From an uncultured Opitutia bacterium (GTDB lineage Bacteria; Verrucomicrobiota; Verrucomicrobiia; Opitutales; Opitutaceae): DNA of 37,202 nt. Below are positions 26,601-34,261 of this stretch, in pieces (position 1 is the stretch's first letter; every line of letters starts with the position of its first letter). A program made the position numbers and the translations under genes. The notes beneath the pieces are model-generated. The model made no database searches, was not told the DNA's origin, and saw nothing but the letters and a program-made list of their open reading frames with translations. Location of the stretch: the NCBI GenBank assembly GCA_903919985.1, contig CAIXKG010000170.1:1-37202 (forward strand), written 5' to 3'.

Positions 26601-29600
26601 GCCGCGCAGGTCGTGCGATCCGGGGTGAGTACGGCGGATGGGCCTGTGCTGACCATTGCTGCCGGCGCGCGGCTCTCCGGAGCCAGCGTGACCCTCGATT
26701 CTACGAGCGCGACGAACCTGAATGCGGCCGCCACGATCGCCGGAACGTCGCTCGCGCTTGGGAGCGGAAAAATTTCCCTTCAACTCGCGAATGCGGGCCA
26801 GCTCCCGGCCGACAGCGGTCTCGTACTTTCCAGCGCGACCTTGCAAACGTTCCAGAGCGCTCAATCGCTCTCGTTGCTCAGCTATTCGACGATCGACATC
26901 TACGGCACCGGTCAGATCGGTGCGCTGGATGCGAGCGGAAATCCGACGCTGGCTTCGCTCGCGCTGCACAGCGGCGGCGTTCGCGGCTTCAATCAAAGCG
27001 GCGGAAGCGTGTTGCTGGCTGCTCGAAATGTTTTGGTCGACAATAGTGCGGGCGCTTCCGCCCCTGTGCCCGGGACCGTGGTTGGTGGCACGCTGACGTT
27101 CAACGCCGGCACATTTCGGATCGGCGCGAATCAGACCGCCGTCACGAATTTCGGGGCGGTTCAAATCAATGCGTCCGACGCCATCGTTGGCCAAGGCACG
27201 GGTGGACTCGCGGTGCAGGGCGATCTGACTCTGCGAACCCCGTTGCTCACAGGGGCAACCGCGTCGTCGCAGACGATTTCAGCCGGCGGAGCTTTGACGC
27301 TGAGTGCGCCCGCGACGACCACGGTGTCCGCCGCGGTTCCGGGGCTCGGCGCAAGTTTGGTCTTAAGTGGCGCGAAGGTTACCACCGGCAGCTCCATCGT
27401 TTTGCCCAGTGGAACTCTGAGCGTTAGCGCTTCGACGGGAGATCTCACGATCGGCGCCAACAGCCGACTCGATATGGGCGGAACCACGATTGCTTTCTAC
27501 GATTTGCTCCAATCCACGGCGGGGGGACAACTGAACCTGACGGCGAGCGCGGGGAACGTGAATCTTGCCAGCGGGAGTACCATCAATGTTGCAGCGCCGT
27601 CGACATCGGCCGGCGCGGGCCTGCTGAATGTCAACGCGCCGAACGGCATCTTCACCACGGCTGGCACGTTGCTCGGCGGCGGCGGCTCGTTCCTGCTCGA
27701 TGTGGGACGGGTGCCGGGCGAAGGCATCGCCGCGCTGAATGGCGCGCTCAACGCGGGCGATTTTTCCCTGCTGCGAACTTTGCGGGTGAGGACGGGTAAC
27801 GTGGTCGTCGACGGCACCGCCACCGCGCATATTTTCAATCTTTCGGCCGACCTAGGCTCGATCACGGTCTCGTCACAGGGAGTGATCAATGCCGCGGGCG
27901 ACCGCGGTGGTGCGATCAATCTCATGGCGGGCGGCAGCGTCACGCTGCAATCTGGATCGAAGCTCATTGCGACGGGGAACGACTTCGACGCGGCCGGCAA
28001 GGGAGGCGCGGTCGCCTTGGAAACCCGCGGGCTCAATGGCGGCGTGGTCGATATTCAGTCGGGTTCGAATATCGACTTGTCGGTCGCGAGCAACAACGCC
28101 GGTAGCGCGGCCTTGGGCCAATTCACGGGGACGCTTCATCTGCGGGCGCCGCAGAACGCCACAAATTCTGACCTAGCGATTGCGCCGATTAACGGCCGTC
28201 TCCTCGGCGCATCGAGTATCGCCGTCGAAGGATTCAAGATTTTCGATCTGAGCTCGGTTGCCGAGGCGCTGATCACGAGTGCGGTTCAGTCGAGCGTGCT
28301 GGCGAACGGGCAGATCTTCGCGGGCAACACGACCGCGATCGCGAACCGTCTGCTCGCGAACAACGCAGCGCTGGCCTCAGTGCTGCATGTCCGGCCGGGC
28401 GCAGAAATCATCAATCCGCTCGGCGACCTCACGCTGGCGCAGGCTTGGGATCTTTCCACCTACCGTTTCGGCCCGGGCGGACGCGAGCCGGGCGTACTGA
28501 CCCTTCGCGCCGCGGGCAATCTGAACTTTGATTACAGCTTCAATAGCATCTCCCGCAAGGCGACGATCGGACTGTTGAGCGACGGCTTTGGCGGGACGTC
28601 GAGCTATGGTCTGTGGGACGCACCGCTGCTGACTCCCGGCACGGCGTCCTGGTCCTATCGCCTCGTGGCCGGTGCCGATTTTACGGCCGCCGACTTTCGC
28701 GGCGTGAGGTCCGCCGGCGATCCGAAAGCGAGCGGTTCGCTTCTGCTCGGGAGGAATACGCCCGCTTTGCCGGTGCCGAGCGATCCCAACAGTCCGAACA
28801 GCACGGCGAACCTTCGGCAAAATATCATTCCCAATTTCTTCCAGGTGATTCGCACCGGCACGGGCGACATCGACATTGTGGCGGCCCGTGACGTCCAGTT
28901 TTTCAATCCCATCGCCGCCATTTATACCGCGGGAACCCAAGCCTCCCCGCTGGCCAATTTCGATCTGCCCAATTTGAGCGAGGCGGTGCGCAACAGTCGC
29001 TTGGGAGCAACGCAGGACCCGATCTACGGTGCGCAATTCAGTTTGGCCGGGGGCAATGTGACGATCGCGGCGCAGCATGACATCATGCATGCGATCGTGG
29101 CCGGCTTTCCGGCGACGCTGGTCGCGGATTCGTCGCGCGAGTTGCCGAATAATTGGCTCTATCGGCGCGGGTACGTCGACCCGGCCACCGGCCAGTTTGG
29201 CGCGACGCATCCGGGCGGCGAAATCGCTTCGACCGCGTGGTGGGTGGACTTCACCAATTTCTTCGAAGGCGTGGGCGCGCTGGGCGGCGGCAACGTCACA
29301 CTCGCGGCCGGTAATAACATTACCAACGTCGACGCGGTGGTGCCGACCAATGGGCGCATGCCCAAGGGCGCGCCCGATGCGTCCAAGCTGGTGGAACTCG
29401 GCGGCGGCGACCTCGTGGTTCGCGCCGGCGGCGAAATCGATGGAGGTGTCTACTATGTTGAGCGCGGTCGCGGCACGCTCGCCGCGGGTACGAGCATTCA
29501 CACGAACAGCACCCGGGCCGCGCTCACGCAGTCCGATATCGTGGCCCTGGAGAATCTCAAGCGGGCGGCCGATCCCACCACCTGGCTGCCGACCACGCTC

Positions 29601-31874
29601 TTTCTCGGCAAAGGCAGCTTCGACATCTCCGCGCGTGGGGACCTGTTGCTCGGTCCGATCGCGAATCCGTTTCTGCTGCCGCAGGGCGTGAATAATAATG
29701 CTTACGAGAAAACCTATTTTTCAACTTACGGCACCAGTGATGCGGTCAATGTTTCGTCGCTCACGGGTACCCTGACGATTCGGGACAGCGCCGACGGCCG
29801 CGCCGGTTCGCTCGCGGCTTGGTTGCAGAGCGTCGACCTTTACGATGGAGCGAGGCACCAGACGTTTTCCTCGTATTCCCAGCCCTGGCTCCGGTTGCTC
29901 GAGACGGATATCACTCCGTTTTTCACGGTGACAGCGCTCATGCCCGCCACGCTGCGGGCCACTGCGTTCTCGGGTGATCTCAATCTCGTCGGCAGTTTGA
30001 CGTTGTCGCCCTCGCCGCAGGGAACACTTGATCTAACCGCGGCCAAATCGATCAATGGAATGCAGCCCAACGGCGTAAACTCCACGACCGGAAATCGCAT
30101 CTGGGGGACGAGCCTGATCAATCTTTCCGACGCCGATCCGACGCGGACTCCAGGGGTCGCGACGCCGGTTTCCCTGTCGGCCACGGCGGCGCTCACGCCG
30201 ACGGTGACGCCGATCGATCTGTTGGATGCGGTTAATGGTTTGTTCAACGAGTCCGGTTCAATTCAGGGACTCTTCGGAGTGATCCAAACCAAGCAGGCCC
30301 TGCACGCGCGCGGTCCGCTGCACCTTGCCGATCTGATTCCATTGCATGTGTACGCGGCGGGCGGGGATATTTCCGGCGTCAGTTTGTTTTCGGCGAAGGC
30401 TGCACGGGTGATTGCCGGGCGGGATTTGACCGATGTCGGGCTTTACCTCCAAAACACGCGGCCATCGGATGTCAGTGTCGTGGCGGCCGGTCGCGACTTG
30501 ATCGCCTTCGATCTGAACTCACCCCTGCGCATTGCCGCCCAGACCGGCCGCAACGAGCTGCTGCAGGGGAGCGTGACCACGCCGGGCCCGGCCAGCGGCA
30601 ATCCGACGTCGGGAGACATTCAAATCAGCGGGCCGGGTACGCTCGAAGTTTTAGCGGGCCGCAATTTCGATCTCGGTGTCGGACCCAGCGCTGGCGATGG
30701 CACGGCCGTGGGCATCACCAGCATCGGGAACGCGCGGAATCCTAATCTGCCCTTTGCTGGCGCGGAGATAATCGCGGGAGCAGGCATCGGCAACGCGTCG
30801 AGCCTGAGTAAGAGCGCGATCGATTTCGCCGCGTTCGTGAGCAAATATTTGGATCCATCAAGTGCCGGAGCGGCGGCTGATCGTTACCTGCCGGAGCTGG
30901 GGCGGGAGCTCCAGATGCCCGGAGCGAGCAAGTCGGCGGTCTGGTCGGCCTTCACCGGTCTTCCCCTAGAGAAACGTTCGGCGCTCGCGCTTGGTATTTT
31001 CTACGCCGTCCTGCGGGATGCCGGTCGCGATCACGGCCGTCCGTCGTCCCCGGGTTATCGAAATTACGACGCGGGGTTCGCTGCGATCGCCGCACTGTTT
31101 CCGGGCTCGAAGTGGACCGGCGATATTTCCCTGACCTCGCGCGAGATCAAAACGGCGAGCGGCGGCGATATCAGCCTGTTCGCACCCGGCGGTCAGCTCA
31201 CCGTGGGCTTCGATCTCGTCGGCAGCCAGGCAGTCGATCAGGGCGTGCTGACCGAGGACGGAGGGAGTATTTCCATTTTTACAAAAAACAGCGTCGTCGT
31301 CGGCACCTCGCGAATTTTCACCCTGCGCGGCGGGAATGAGATCATCTGGTCTTCTTCCGGCAATATCGCCGCCGGAGCTTCGTCGAAGACGGTACAATCG
31401 GCTCCTCCCACGCGAGTCTTGATCGACCCTCAGAGTGGAGACGTGAAAACCGATTTGGCGGGTCTGGCCACCGGCGGCGGTATTGGCGTGCTTGCCACCG
31501 TGACCGGCGTTCCGCCGGGCGACGTCGATTTGATTGCTCCAGGTGGAACGATCGATGCCGGCGACGCCGGGATTCGTGTATCCGGAAATCTGAACGTGTC
31601 GGCCCTGCAGGTGGTCAACGCGAGCAACATCCAAGTCAGCGGTACGAGCGTTGGCACTCCGAGCGTGGCCGCGCCAAGTCTGGGCGGCTTGGCCGCGACC
31701 GCCGCGAGCGCATCGGCGGCCACCACCAATGCCGCTACCGACGTATCCCGAGCCGGTCGGGCCGATGCCGAACCGGAGCACCAGCCGTCGGTGATCACGG
31801 TTGAGGTGCTGGGCTACGGCGGCGGGGAAGTAATGACCTCGCTCGAAAACTCCCACGCGGGCGACCGAGGTTGA
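20646..31874 (+). CDS. giant filamentous-haemagglutinin-family TpsA protein with DUF3739-like C-terminus
   Basis: The protein has 3742 residues. A signal sequence (about 1-27) is followed by an Ala-rich stretch and the TPS (haemagglutinin activity) domain, about 105-290, with NQNGIIFGG (223-231) and VNTHALVASSL. More than 3000 residues of β-helix-type repeats follow, rich in Gly, Ala, Ser and Thr (recurrent GG-I-V-AG-I and L-LSA units). The region near 3450-3660 (FYAVLRDAGRDHG, GGDISLFAPGG and PPTRVLIDPQSGDVKTDLAG) matches what I recall as DUF3739. An Ala/Ser-rich tail ends it. It should cross the outer membrane through the TpsB encoded at 13470 and form a surface fibre. No CdiA-like toxin tip or immunity gene is seen. 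Its start codon overlaps the previous stop, so it is the last gene of the long operon. Confidence 0.93.
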   Translation: MMKRGGDFRRWPIVLAGVLSATLALRAGDILRGGSATVVPDAAADGVAMSRGGIAQPRSNAPDTLARTAQALQAVQAMQAAARAAAVAGANNLGSDPNHAGRILPNVPDGLTTGGLQIATGVPLNLSQPAAGENPLLWQGARLPAQSVANGKTTVTVTQASQQALLTWQTFNVGKNTTLVFDQSAGGDRASEWIAFNKINDPTGVPSQILGRIQAQGQVYVLNQNGIIFGGSSQVNTHALVASSLPLNDNLVARGLLNNPDQQFLFSTIPLDAGANGSPSFTPPAALTPDGKSGDIIVQAGALITSPTSDEHVGGRVALFGPNVTNAGTISTPDGQTILAAGQQIGLAAHDSNDPSLRGLDVFVGLGGGAVTNSSNALIDAPRGSILFGGKTLSQLGAVTSSTSVAFNGRIDLLANYNAVSSGGFAGLPAFFPQATGSVMFGPNSVTDILPELNSTDRVVGTRLALASQLNVQAQFIYLASRATLLAPSASLALSAGNWNLTGAGATAQDYFAFTGGQIYLDAGAAIDVAGSSDVTASMLENIVAVQLRGSELANSPLQRDGPLRGQTVQVDIRQTGTFNGQTWIGTPLADVSGYAALVDHTVGELTTAGGSVDLKAGGSVVLQPGSTINVSGGWINYAGGTVETTKLIADGRLIDISQATPDRVYDGLYTGGTTTTDAKWGVTSSTTNPRLAANFEAGYVQGGDGGNLAISAPAMALDGALFGSTFAGPRQRLIAPALGSLTLTFRGQDPSLPQNLFPAFSPTAPNIVFQTGGTSSPVVPAFSVTGAILPEERKRTVTLSPDLFSASGFGALKIDNSDGGISVPVGTSLVLPARGALTWLAANINVAGKIVAPSGSLAFTVFDRSPYADRALTGGAVPATPQPDATRGKFTLASTAELSTAGLFVDDRPTSVVSDQGPLATVGGSIAITSFTADLAVGSLIDASGGVALSSAGKATYGNGGSIAIKAGQDPKITSLLGGQLALGSILQSFSGAKGGTLTLLAPSVQIGGGTTNRDTLLLTPEFFSQGGFAGFNVNGLGAATAQTERFLPAVLIAPGTLITPVVQSRLIATNASDVAGAFTTVVQPVGVRAPVTLSFGAVGVRDLFNSAQPIAVRGDLIVGEGAVIRTDPRGTVALSGDTALVRGSIFAPGGAISVTGAKDSILFFSDSTQAVPTVELAAGSVLSTAGATLLTPDVRGFRTGTVLPGGTINVAGNIVARAGAQLDVSGAADRLDLAPSYSLFNGLGNSSTAGSRVVATAVESNAGSISFVGGQELFVDATLRGASGGPSALGGSLSISSGRFYAAGTNTQTPLDPTLTISQRQPVLTFGATAIGSPVRDAAGVAVVGQGYFAVETFAQTGFDTLALRGTVQFSGPITLSAARSLTLGTSGIISADAAVTLSAPYVSLGAAFQTPLLAQEQGPAFTVQGQPFYAPPSFGAGTLNVNASLIDLGNLSLQKIGQATFVANNGDIRGAGTLAIAGDLTLRAGVIYPPSALTFTLVAFDSTVAGVVRPGSVTIGAAGTRALPLSAGGTLNVYASTILQGGTLRAPIGAINLGWDGTGTAPKDFVSNHSVSATQQLTLTTGSVTSVSAIDPVTGSAATIPFGLILNGASWIDPASNDITVSGAPEKTVTISAQRVVEQTGATIDLRGGGDLYAYRWVSGVGGTKDILAGTGGFAVLPGYQAGYAPYAPFNPTTLNNNFGRDAGYVNAALAAGDRVYLSGVSGLPAGFYTLLPARYALLPGAFLVTPKSGVPPAETVTQPDGASVVSGYRFNGLTTEPVARPLAAAFEVAPQSVVRTRAEYDDSLANAFLSQAAIARSAVSPRLPVDSGQLVLEATRSMTIQGTVLAQAPKAGRGGLVDISSPGSIVIGGPNTVAAAGTLVLSSTELNAFGAESLLIGGIRRSTDAGTAVSVNTDSITVDNAGRSLSGSDLVLAANRSLTVANGGIVEQTGSATSSAGTLLLGSTAAPGSGNGVLLRVTGDPAAQVVRSGVSTADGPVLTIAAGARLSGASVTLDSTSATNLNAAATIAGTSLALGSGKISLQLANAGQLPADSGLVLSSATLQTFQSAQSLSLLSYSTIDIYGTGQIGALDASGNPTLASLALHSGGVRGFNQSGGSVLLAARNVLVDNSAGASAPVPGTVVGGTLTFNAGTFRIGANQTAVTNFGAVQINASDAIVGQGTGGLAVQGDLTLRTPLLTGATASSQTISAGGALTLSAPATTTVSAAVPGLGASLVLSGAKVTTGSSIVLPSGTLSVSASTGDLTIGANSRLDMGGTTIAFYDLLQSTAGGQLNLTASAGNVNLASGSTINVAAPSTSAGAGLLNVNAPNGIFTTAGTLLGGGGSFLLDVGRVPGEGIAALNGALNAGDFSLLRTLRVRTGNVVVDGTATAHIFNLSADLGSITVSSQGVINAAGDRGGAINLMAGGSVTLQSGSKLIATGNDFDAAGKGGAVALETRGLNGGVVDIQSGSNIDLSVASNNAGSAALGQFTGTLHLRAPQNATNSDLAIAPINGRLLGASSIAVEGFKIFDLSSVAEALITSAVQSSVLANGQIFAGNTTAIANRLLANNAALASVLHVRPGAEIINPLGDLTLAQAWDLSTYRFGPGGREPGVLTLRAAGNLNFDYSFNSISRKATIGLLSDGFGGTSSYGLWDAPLLTPGTASWSYRLVAGADFTAADFRGVRSAGDPKASGSLLLGRNTPALPVPSDPNSPNSTANLRQNIIPNFFQVIRTGTGDIDIVAARDVQFFNPIAAIYTAGTQASPLANFDLPNLSEAVRNSRLGATQDPIYGAQFSLAGGNVTIAAQHDIMHAIVAGFPATLVADSSRELPNNWLYRRGYVDPATGQFGATHPGGEIASTAWWVDFTNFFEGVGALGGGNVTLAAGNNITNVDAVVPTNGRMPKGAPDASKLVELGGGDLVVRAGGEIDGGVYYVERGRGTLAAGTSIHTNSTRAALTQSDIVALENLKRAADPTTWLPTTLFLGKGSFDISARGDLLLGPIANPFLLPQGVNNNAYEKTYFSTYGTSDAVNVSSLTGTLTIRDSADGRAGSLAAWLQSVDLYDGARHQTFSSYSQPWLRLLETDITPFFTVTALMPATLRATAFSGDLNLVGSLTLSPSPQGTLDLTAAKSINGMQPNGVNSTTGNRIWGTSLINLSDADPTRTPGVATPVSLSATAALTPTVTPIDLLDAVNGLFNESGSIQGLFGVIQTKQALHARGPLHLADLIPLHVYAAGGDISGVSLFSAKAARVIAGRDLTDVGLYLQNTRPSDVSVVAAGRDLIAFDLNSPLRIAAQTGRNELLQGSVTTPGPASGNPTSGDIQISGPGTLEVLAGRNFDLGVGPSAGDGTAVGITSIGNARNPNLPFAGAEIIAGAGIGNASSLSKSAIDFAAFVSKYLDPSSAGAAADRYLPELGRELQMPGASKSAVWSAFTGLPLEKRSALALGIFYAVLRDAGRDHGRPSSPGYRNYDAGFAAIAALFPGSKWTGDISLTSREIKTASGGDISLFAPGGQLTVGFDLVGSQAVDQGVLTEDGGSISIFTKNSVVVGTSRIFTLRGGNEIIWSSSGNIAAGASSKTVQSAPPTRVLIDPQSGDVKTDLAGLATGGGIGVLATVTGVPPGDVDLIAPGGTIDAGDAGIRVSGNLNVSALQVVNASNIQVSGTSVGTPSVAAPSLGGLAATAASASAATTNAATDVSRAGRADAEPEHQPSVITVEVLGYGGGEVMTSLENSHAGDRG

Positions 31875-31911
31875 GTGGGTTGCCTGATCGTGTGCGGTGC
31901 CTTTTCCCATT

Positions 31912-31954
31912 TTGTCACACAGTCGCCATCATTTCGTAACAATCAAAGTCTAAG
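31912..31954 (+). promoter_or_regulatory. Pho-box-like promoter of the porin-pst operon
   Basis: Three 7-base units, TTGTCAC (31912), TCGCCAT (31923) and TCGTAAC (31934), repeat at exactly 11 bases with 4-base linkers. Eight bases after the last unit comes TCTAAG (31949-31954) in the -10 position. It lies directly before a porin and the pst genes, a classical PhoB target, which supports the assignment. The predicted leader is about 35 bases. Confidence 0.75.
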
Positions 31955-31995
31955 GTTACGGCGTTTTGATCAGACCTACAACCAAACCGACCACC

Positions 31996-33309
31996 ATGTT
32001 GCTTAAGAAATCCCTTTGGCGTGCGCTGCTCAGCGGCGTTGCCTTCACTACCTGTTCCGTTTTTGCTCAAGATAGCGGCGCTCTCCTCAATCTGCTCGTG
32101 AAAAAGGGCCTCGTCACCGATCAGGAGTCGGAAGACCTCCGCGCCGAGCTGACGAAGGACTTTGCCACCAACACCTCCGCGGGAAAGATGAACCTGAGTT
32201 CTTCGCTCGTTGAGTTGAAGCTCTCGGGCGACATGCGCATTCGCTACGAAAACAATGCCCAGGTCCCTGAGACCGCGGCTGGCGCGGCGACGCTCGTGAA
32301 CGAAACCTCACGTCAGCGCTTCCGTTTCCGTTTCAACGGTGACGTGCTGCTCCAAAAAGGTTGGAACGCTGGCTTTGCGCTTGAGAGCGGTCAGTCGAAC
32401 GATTCCGCCAATCAAACTTTTGTCACCACGGCCGATGATTACGGCGTTTTCATCGCCCGCGCTTACGTGGGCTGGCAGCCGAATCTGAACTGGGCCTTCG
32501 TGCTCGGAAAGCAGAAGAATCCGTTCTACACGACCGAAATGCGCTGGGACGCCGACATCAGTCCGCAAGGCATCAGCGAGATCTACAAGTATTTCATCGG
32601 CGCGAAGGACACGTTTGAAATCCGCGCGATGCAGCACGCCATGGAAGATCGCTCCGAAGCCACCCCTGGCCCGGCCGGTCGCGACACATGGTTGTTCGAA
32701 CAACAGGCCGTTTACACGAAGTGGTTCGGCCCGGAGAATCTCAGCAGCGTGATCATCGCTCCCGGTTACTCGGCGTACAACCAATCGACCATCACCGCGA
32801 CACCGCTCAATTCCGCGGCTTACGTCGGTTCGGTGCGGGCGCAGAATTATTTCACGTTCGCGGGCGAAGTGAACCTGGCTAACCTCAACGGCCCGGGTTC
32901 GGCCCTGAAATTCTACTGGGATTCTTCCTACAACACGGAAGCCGAGACTCGGGTGTACAAAGTTTACGGCCTGAATCCGGCGTCATTCAGCAAGGGCGCG
33001 ACCGCTTGGCTTGGCGGCGTGGGCTACAGCTACGGCACCGGGAAAGTCCAGGGTGACTATAGCGCCAAGCTCGACTACCGCGAAGTCGGCATCGGTGCCG
33101 AAGACCCCAATATCAACGATTCCGACTGGGGCTTCAGCAAACTCAACCAGAAGGGCTTCAAGCTCGCGCTCAGCTACAACCTGACGGACTTCGCCAACTT
33201 CAACGTCACCTATTTCGACACGAAAATCATCCAGAAGAACATGGCGTTCTCACTCGGAAATCTGAACCGTTCCCATGAACTGTTGGTCGATCTCGTCGTA
33301 AAATTCTAA
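31996..33309 (+). CDS. putative outer-membrane porin heading the pst operon
   Basis: This is a 437-residue porin: signal peptide (MLLKKSLWRALLSGVAFTTCSVFAQ), short helical segment (LLNLLVKKGLVTDQESEDLRAEL, about 30-52), then a β-barrel (about 70-437) with alternating aromatic strands and terminal phenylalanine in VVKF. I chose the ATG at 31996; the frame also opens at a TTG at 31966, but that falls too close to the predicted promoter. It lies 36 bases before pstS behind a Pho-box-like promoter, so phosphate or polyphosphate passage like that of OprP/OprO is plausible. Sequence alone does not prove selectivity. It is a relative of the porin encoded at 18212-20026. Confidence 0.87.
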   Translation: MLLKKSLWRALLSGVAFTTCSVFAQDSGALLNLLVKKGLVTDQESEDLRAELTKDFATNTSAGKMNLSSSLVELKLSGDMRIRYENNAQVPETAAGAATLVNETSRQRFRFRFNGDVLLQKGWNAGFALESGQSNDSANQTFVTTADDYGVFIARAYVGWQPNLNWAFVLGKQKNPFYTTEMRWDADISPQGISEIYKYFIGAKDTFEIRAMQHAMEDRSEATPGPAGRDTWLFEQQAVYTKWFGPENLSSVIIAPGYSAYNQSTITATPLNSAAYVGSVRAQNYFTFAGEVNLANLNGPGSALKFYWDSSYNTEAETRVYKVYGLNPASFSKGATAWLGGVGYSYGTGKVQGDYSAKLDYREVGIGAEDPNINDSDWGFSKLNQKGFKLALSYNLTDFANFNVTYFDTKIIQKNMAFSLGNLNRSHELLVDLVVKF

Positions 33310-33345
33310 TCCGTTCCTCTCCTTCGCACTCAATCTTCATTCACC

Positions 33346-34173
33346 ATGAAAAAATCTATTCTCATCATCGCGGCGCTCGCGTTTGCCACCGCCGCTCACG
33401 CTCAAAAGCTCGTGATCAAGGGCTCCGATACCCTCGGCGCAAAACTCGTTCCCCTGCTCAAGGAAGCCTATGTCGCGAAGAATCCAGGCGTCTCTTTTGA
33501 GATCGCCGCGGAAGGCTCGACCACGGGCATCGCCGCCATCACCGATGGCACCGCTCAGATCGGCATGTCGTCCCGGCGTGCAAAAGCCACCGAGGTGTCC
33601 GCGGCGTCGGCCAAGGGCGTGACCTTGAAGCCAATCATCGTGGCCCACGACGGGATCGCGATCATCGTCAATGCGGCCAACCCGATCGCCAAATTGAGCA
33701 AGACCCAGATCGAGAAGATTTTCTCGGGTGGCGTGACCGATTGGTCGGCAGTGGGCGGCAGCGCCGGCAAGATCTCCATCTACACCCGTAACACCTCGTC
33801 GGGCACCTACGCGGACTTCCGCACCCTGGCGATGAACGGCATCGATTACGCCTCGTCGTCGCAAAAGATGGCCGGCAACGAGCAGATCGTGTCCGAGGTC
33901 GCCAAGAATCCGGCCGGCGTCGGCTATGTGGGACTCGCTTACATTCGCGAGGCCGGCATTAAGGTGTTGTCCGTCGACGGTGTGATGCCGAGCAAGGAAA
34001 CCGTGCTGACGAAGAAATATGCCTTCGCCCGCCCAACCTTCTTTTACACGAACGGCGAAGCGACCGGTGAAGCCAAGAAGTTCATCGATTTCACCCTGAG
34101 CGACGAAGGGAAGAAGATTGTCGAAAGCGAAAGCATCGGAATGGTCGCGCCGGTCACGGCGAAGACGGAATAA
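33346..34173 (+). CDS. pstS: phosphate ABC transporter substrate-binding protein PstS
   Basis: The 275-residue periplasmic protein has a signal peptide (MKKSILIIAALAFATAAHAQ). The mature chain starts LVIKGSDTLGAKL (first phosphate loop) and continues with AEGSTTGIAAITDGTAQIGMSSR. The other ligand loop is TRNTSSGTYADF. NPIAKLSKTQIEKIFSGGVTDWSAVGG and NPAGVGYVGLAYI are family signatures. It delivers phosphate to PstC/PstA. It follows the porin by 36 bases and is separated from pstC by a strong terminator, which would keep PstS more abundant than the permease. Confidence 0.95.
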   Translation: MKKSILIIAALAFATAAHAQKLVIKGSDTLGAKLVPLLKEAYVAKNPGVSFEIAAEGSTTGIAAITDGTAQIGMSSRRAKATEVSAASAKGVTLKPIIVAHDGIAIIVNAANPIAKLSKTQIEKIFSGGVTDWSAVGGSAGKISIYTRNTSSGTYADFRTLAMNGIDYASSSQKMAGNEQIVSEVAKNPAGVGYVGLAYIREAGIKVLSVDGVMPSKETVLTKKYAFARPTFFYTNGEATGEAKKFIDFTLSDEGKKIVESESIGMVAPVTAKTE

Positions 34174-34202
34174 CGCTCGTCACCACGATCTCACCTGGAA
34201 AG

Positions 34203-34235
34203 AGCCCGCTTGACCGAAAGTCGGCGGGCTTTTTC
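34203..34235 (+). terminator. intrinsic terminator/attenuator between pstS and pstC
   Basis: AGCCCGC (34203-34209) pairs with GCGGGCT (34224-34230). An inner stem TGAC/GTCG closes a CGAAA loop, and a T-tract (TTTTTC) follows. It sits inside the pst operon, 29 bases past pstS, so partial read-through would set the PstS-to-PstCA ratio. Confidence 0.85.
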
Positions 34236-34261
34236 TTCAATAATCTGGCTCCCTTCGCACG

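Noticed and set aside
28377-29501. Minus-strand open frame of 374 codons opposite TpsA
   Set aside because: It mirrors the repeat-rich TpsA codons on the other strand and shows no domain or start signal.
20646-31874. TpsA as a contact-dependent inhibition (CdiA) toxin
   Set aside because: The C-terminus matches a DUF3739-like region and an Ala/Ser-rich tail. There is no VENN-like motif, no toxin domain and no small immunity gene after it; the next gene is a porin.
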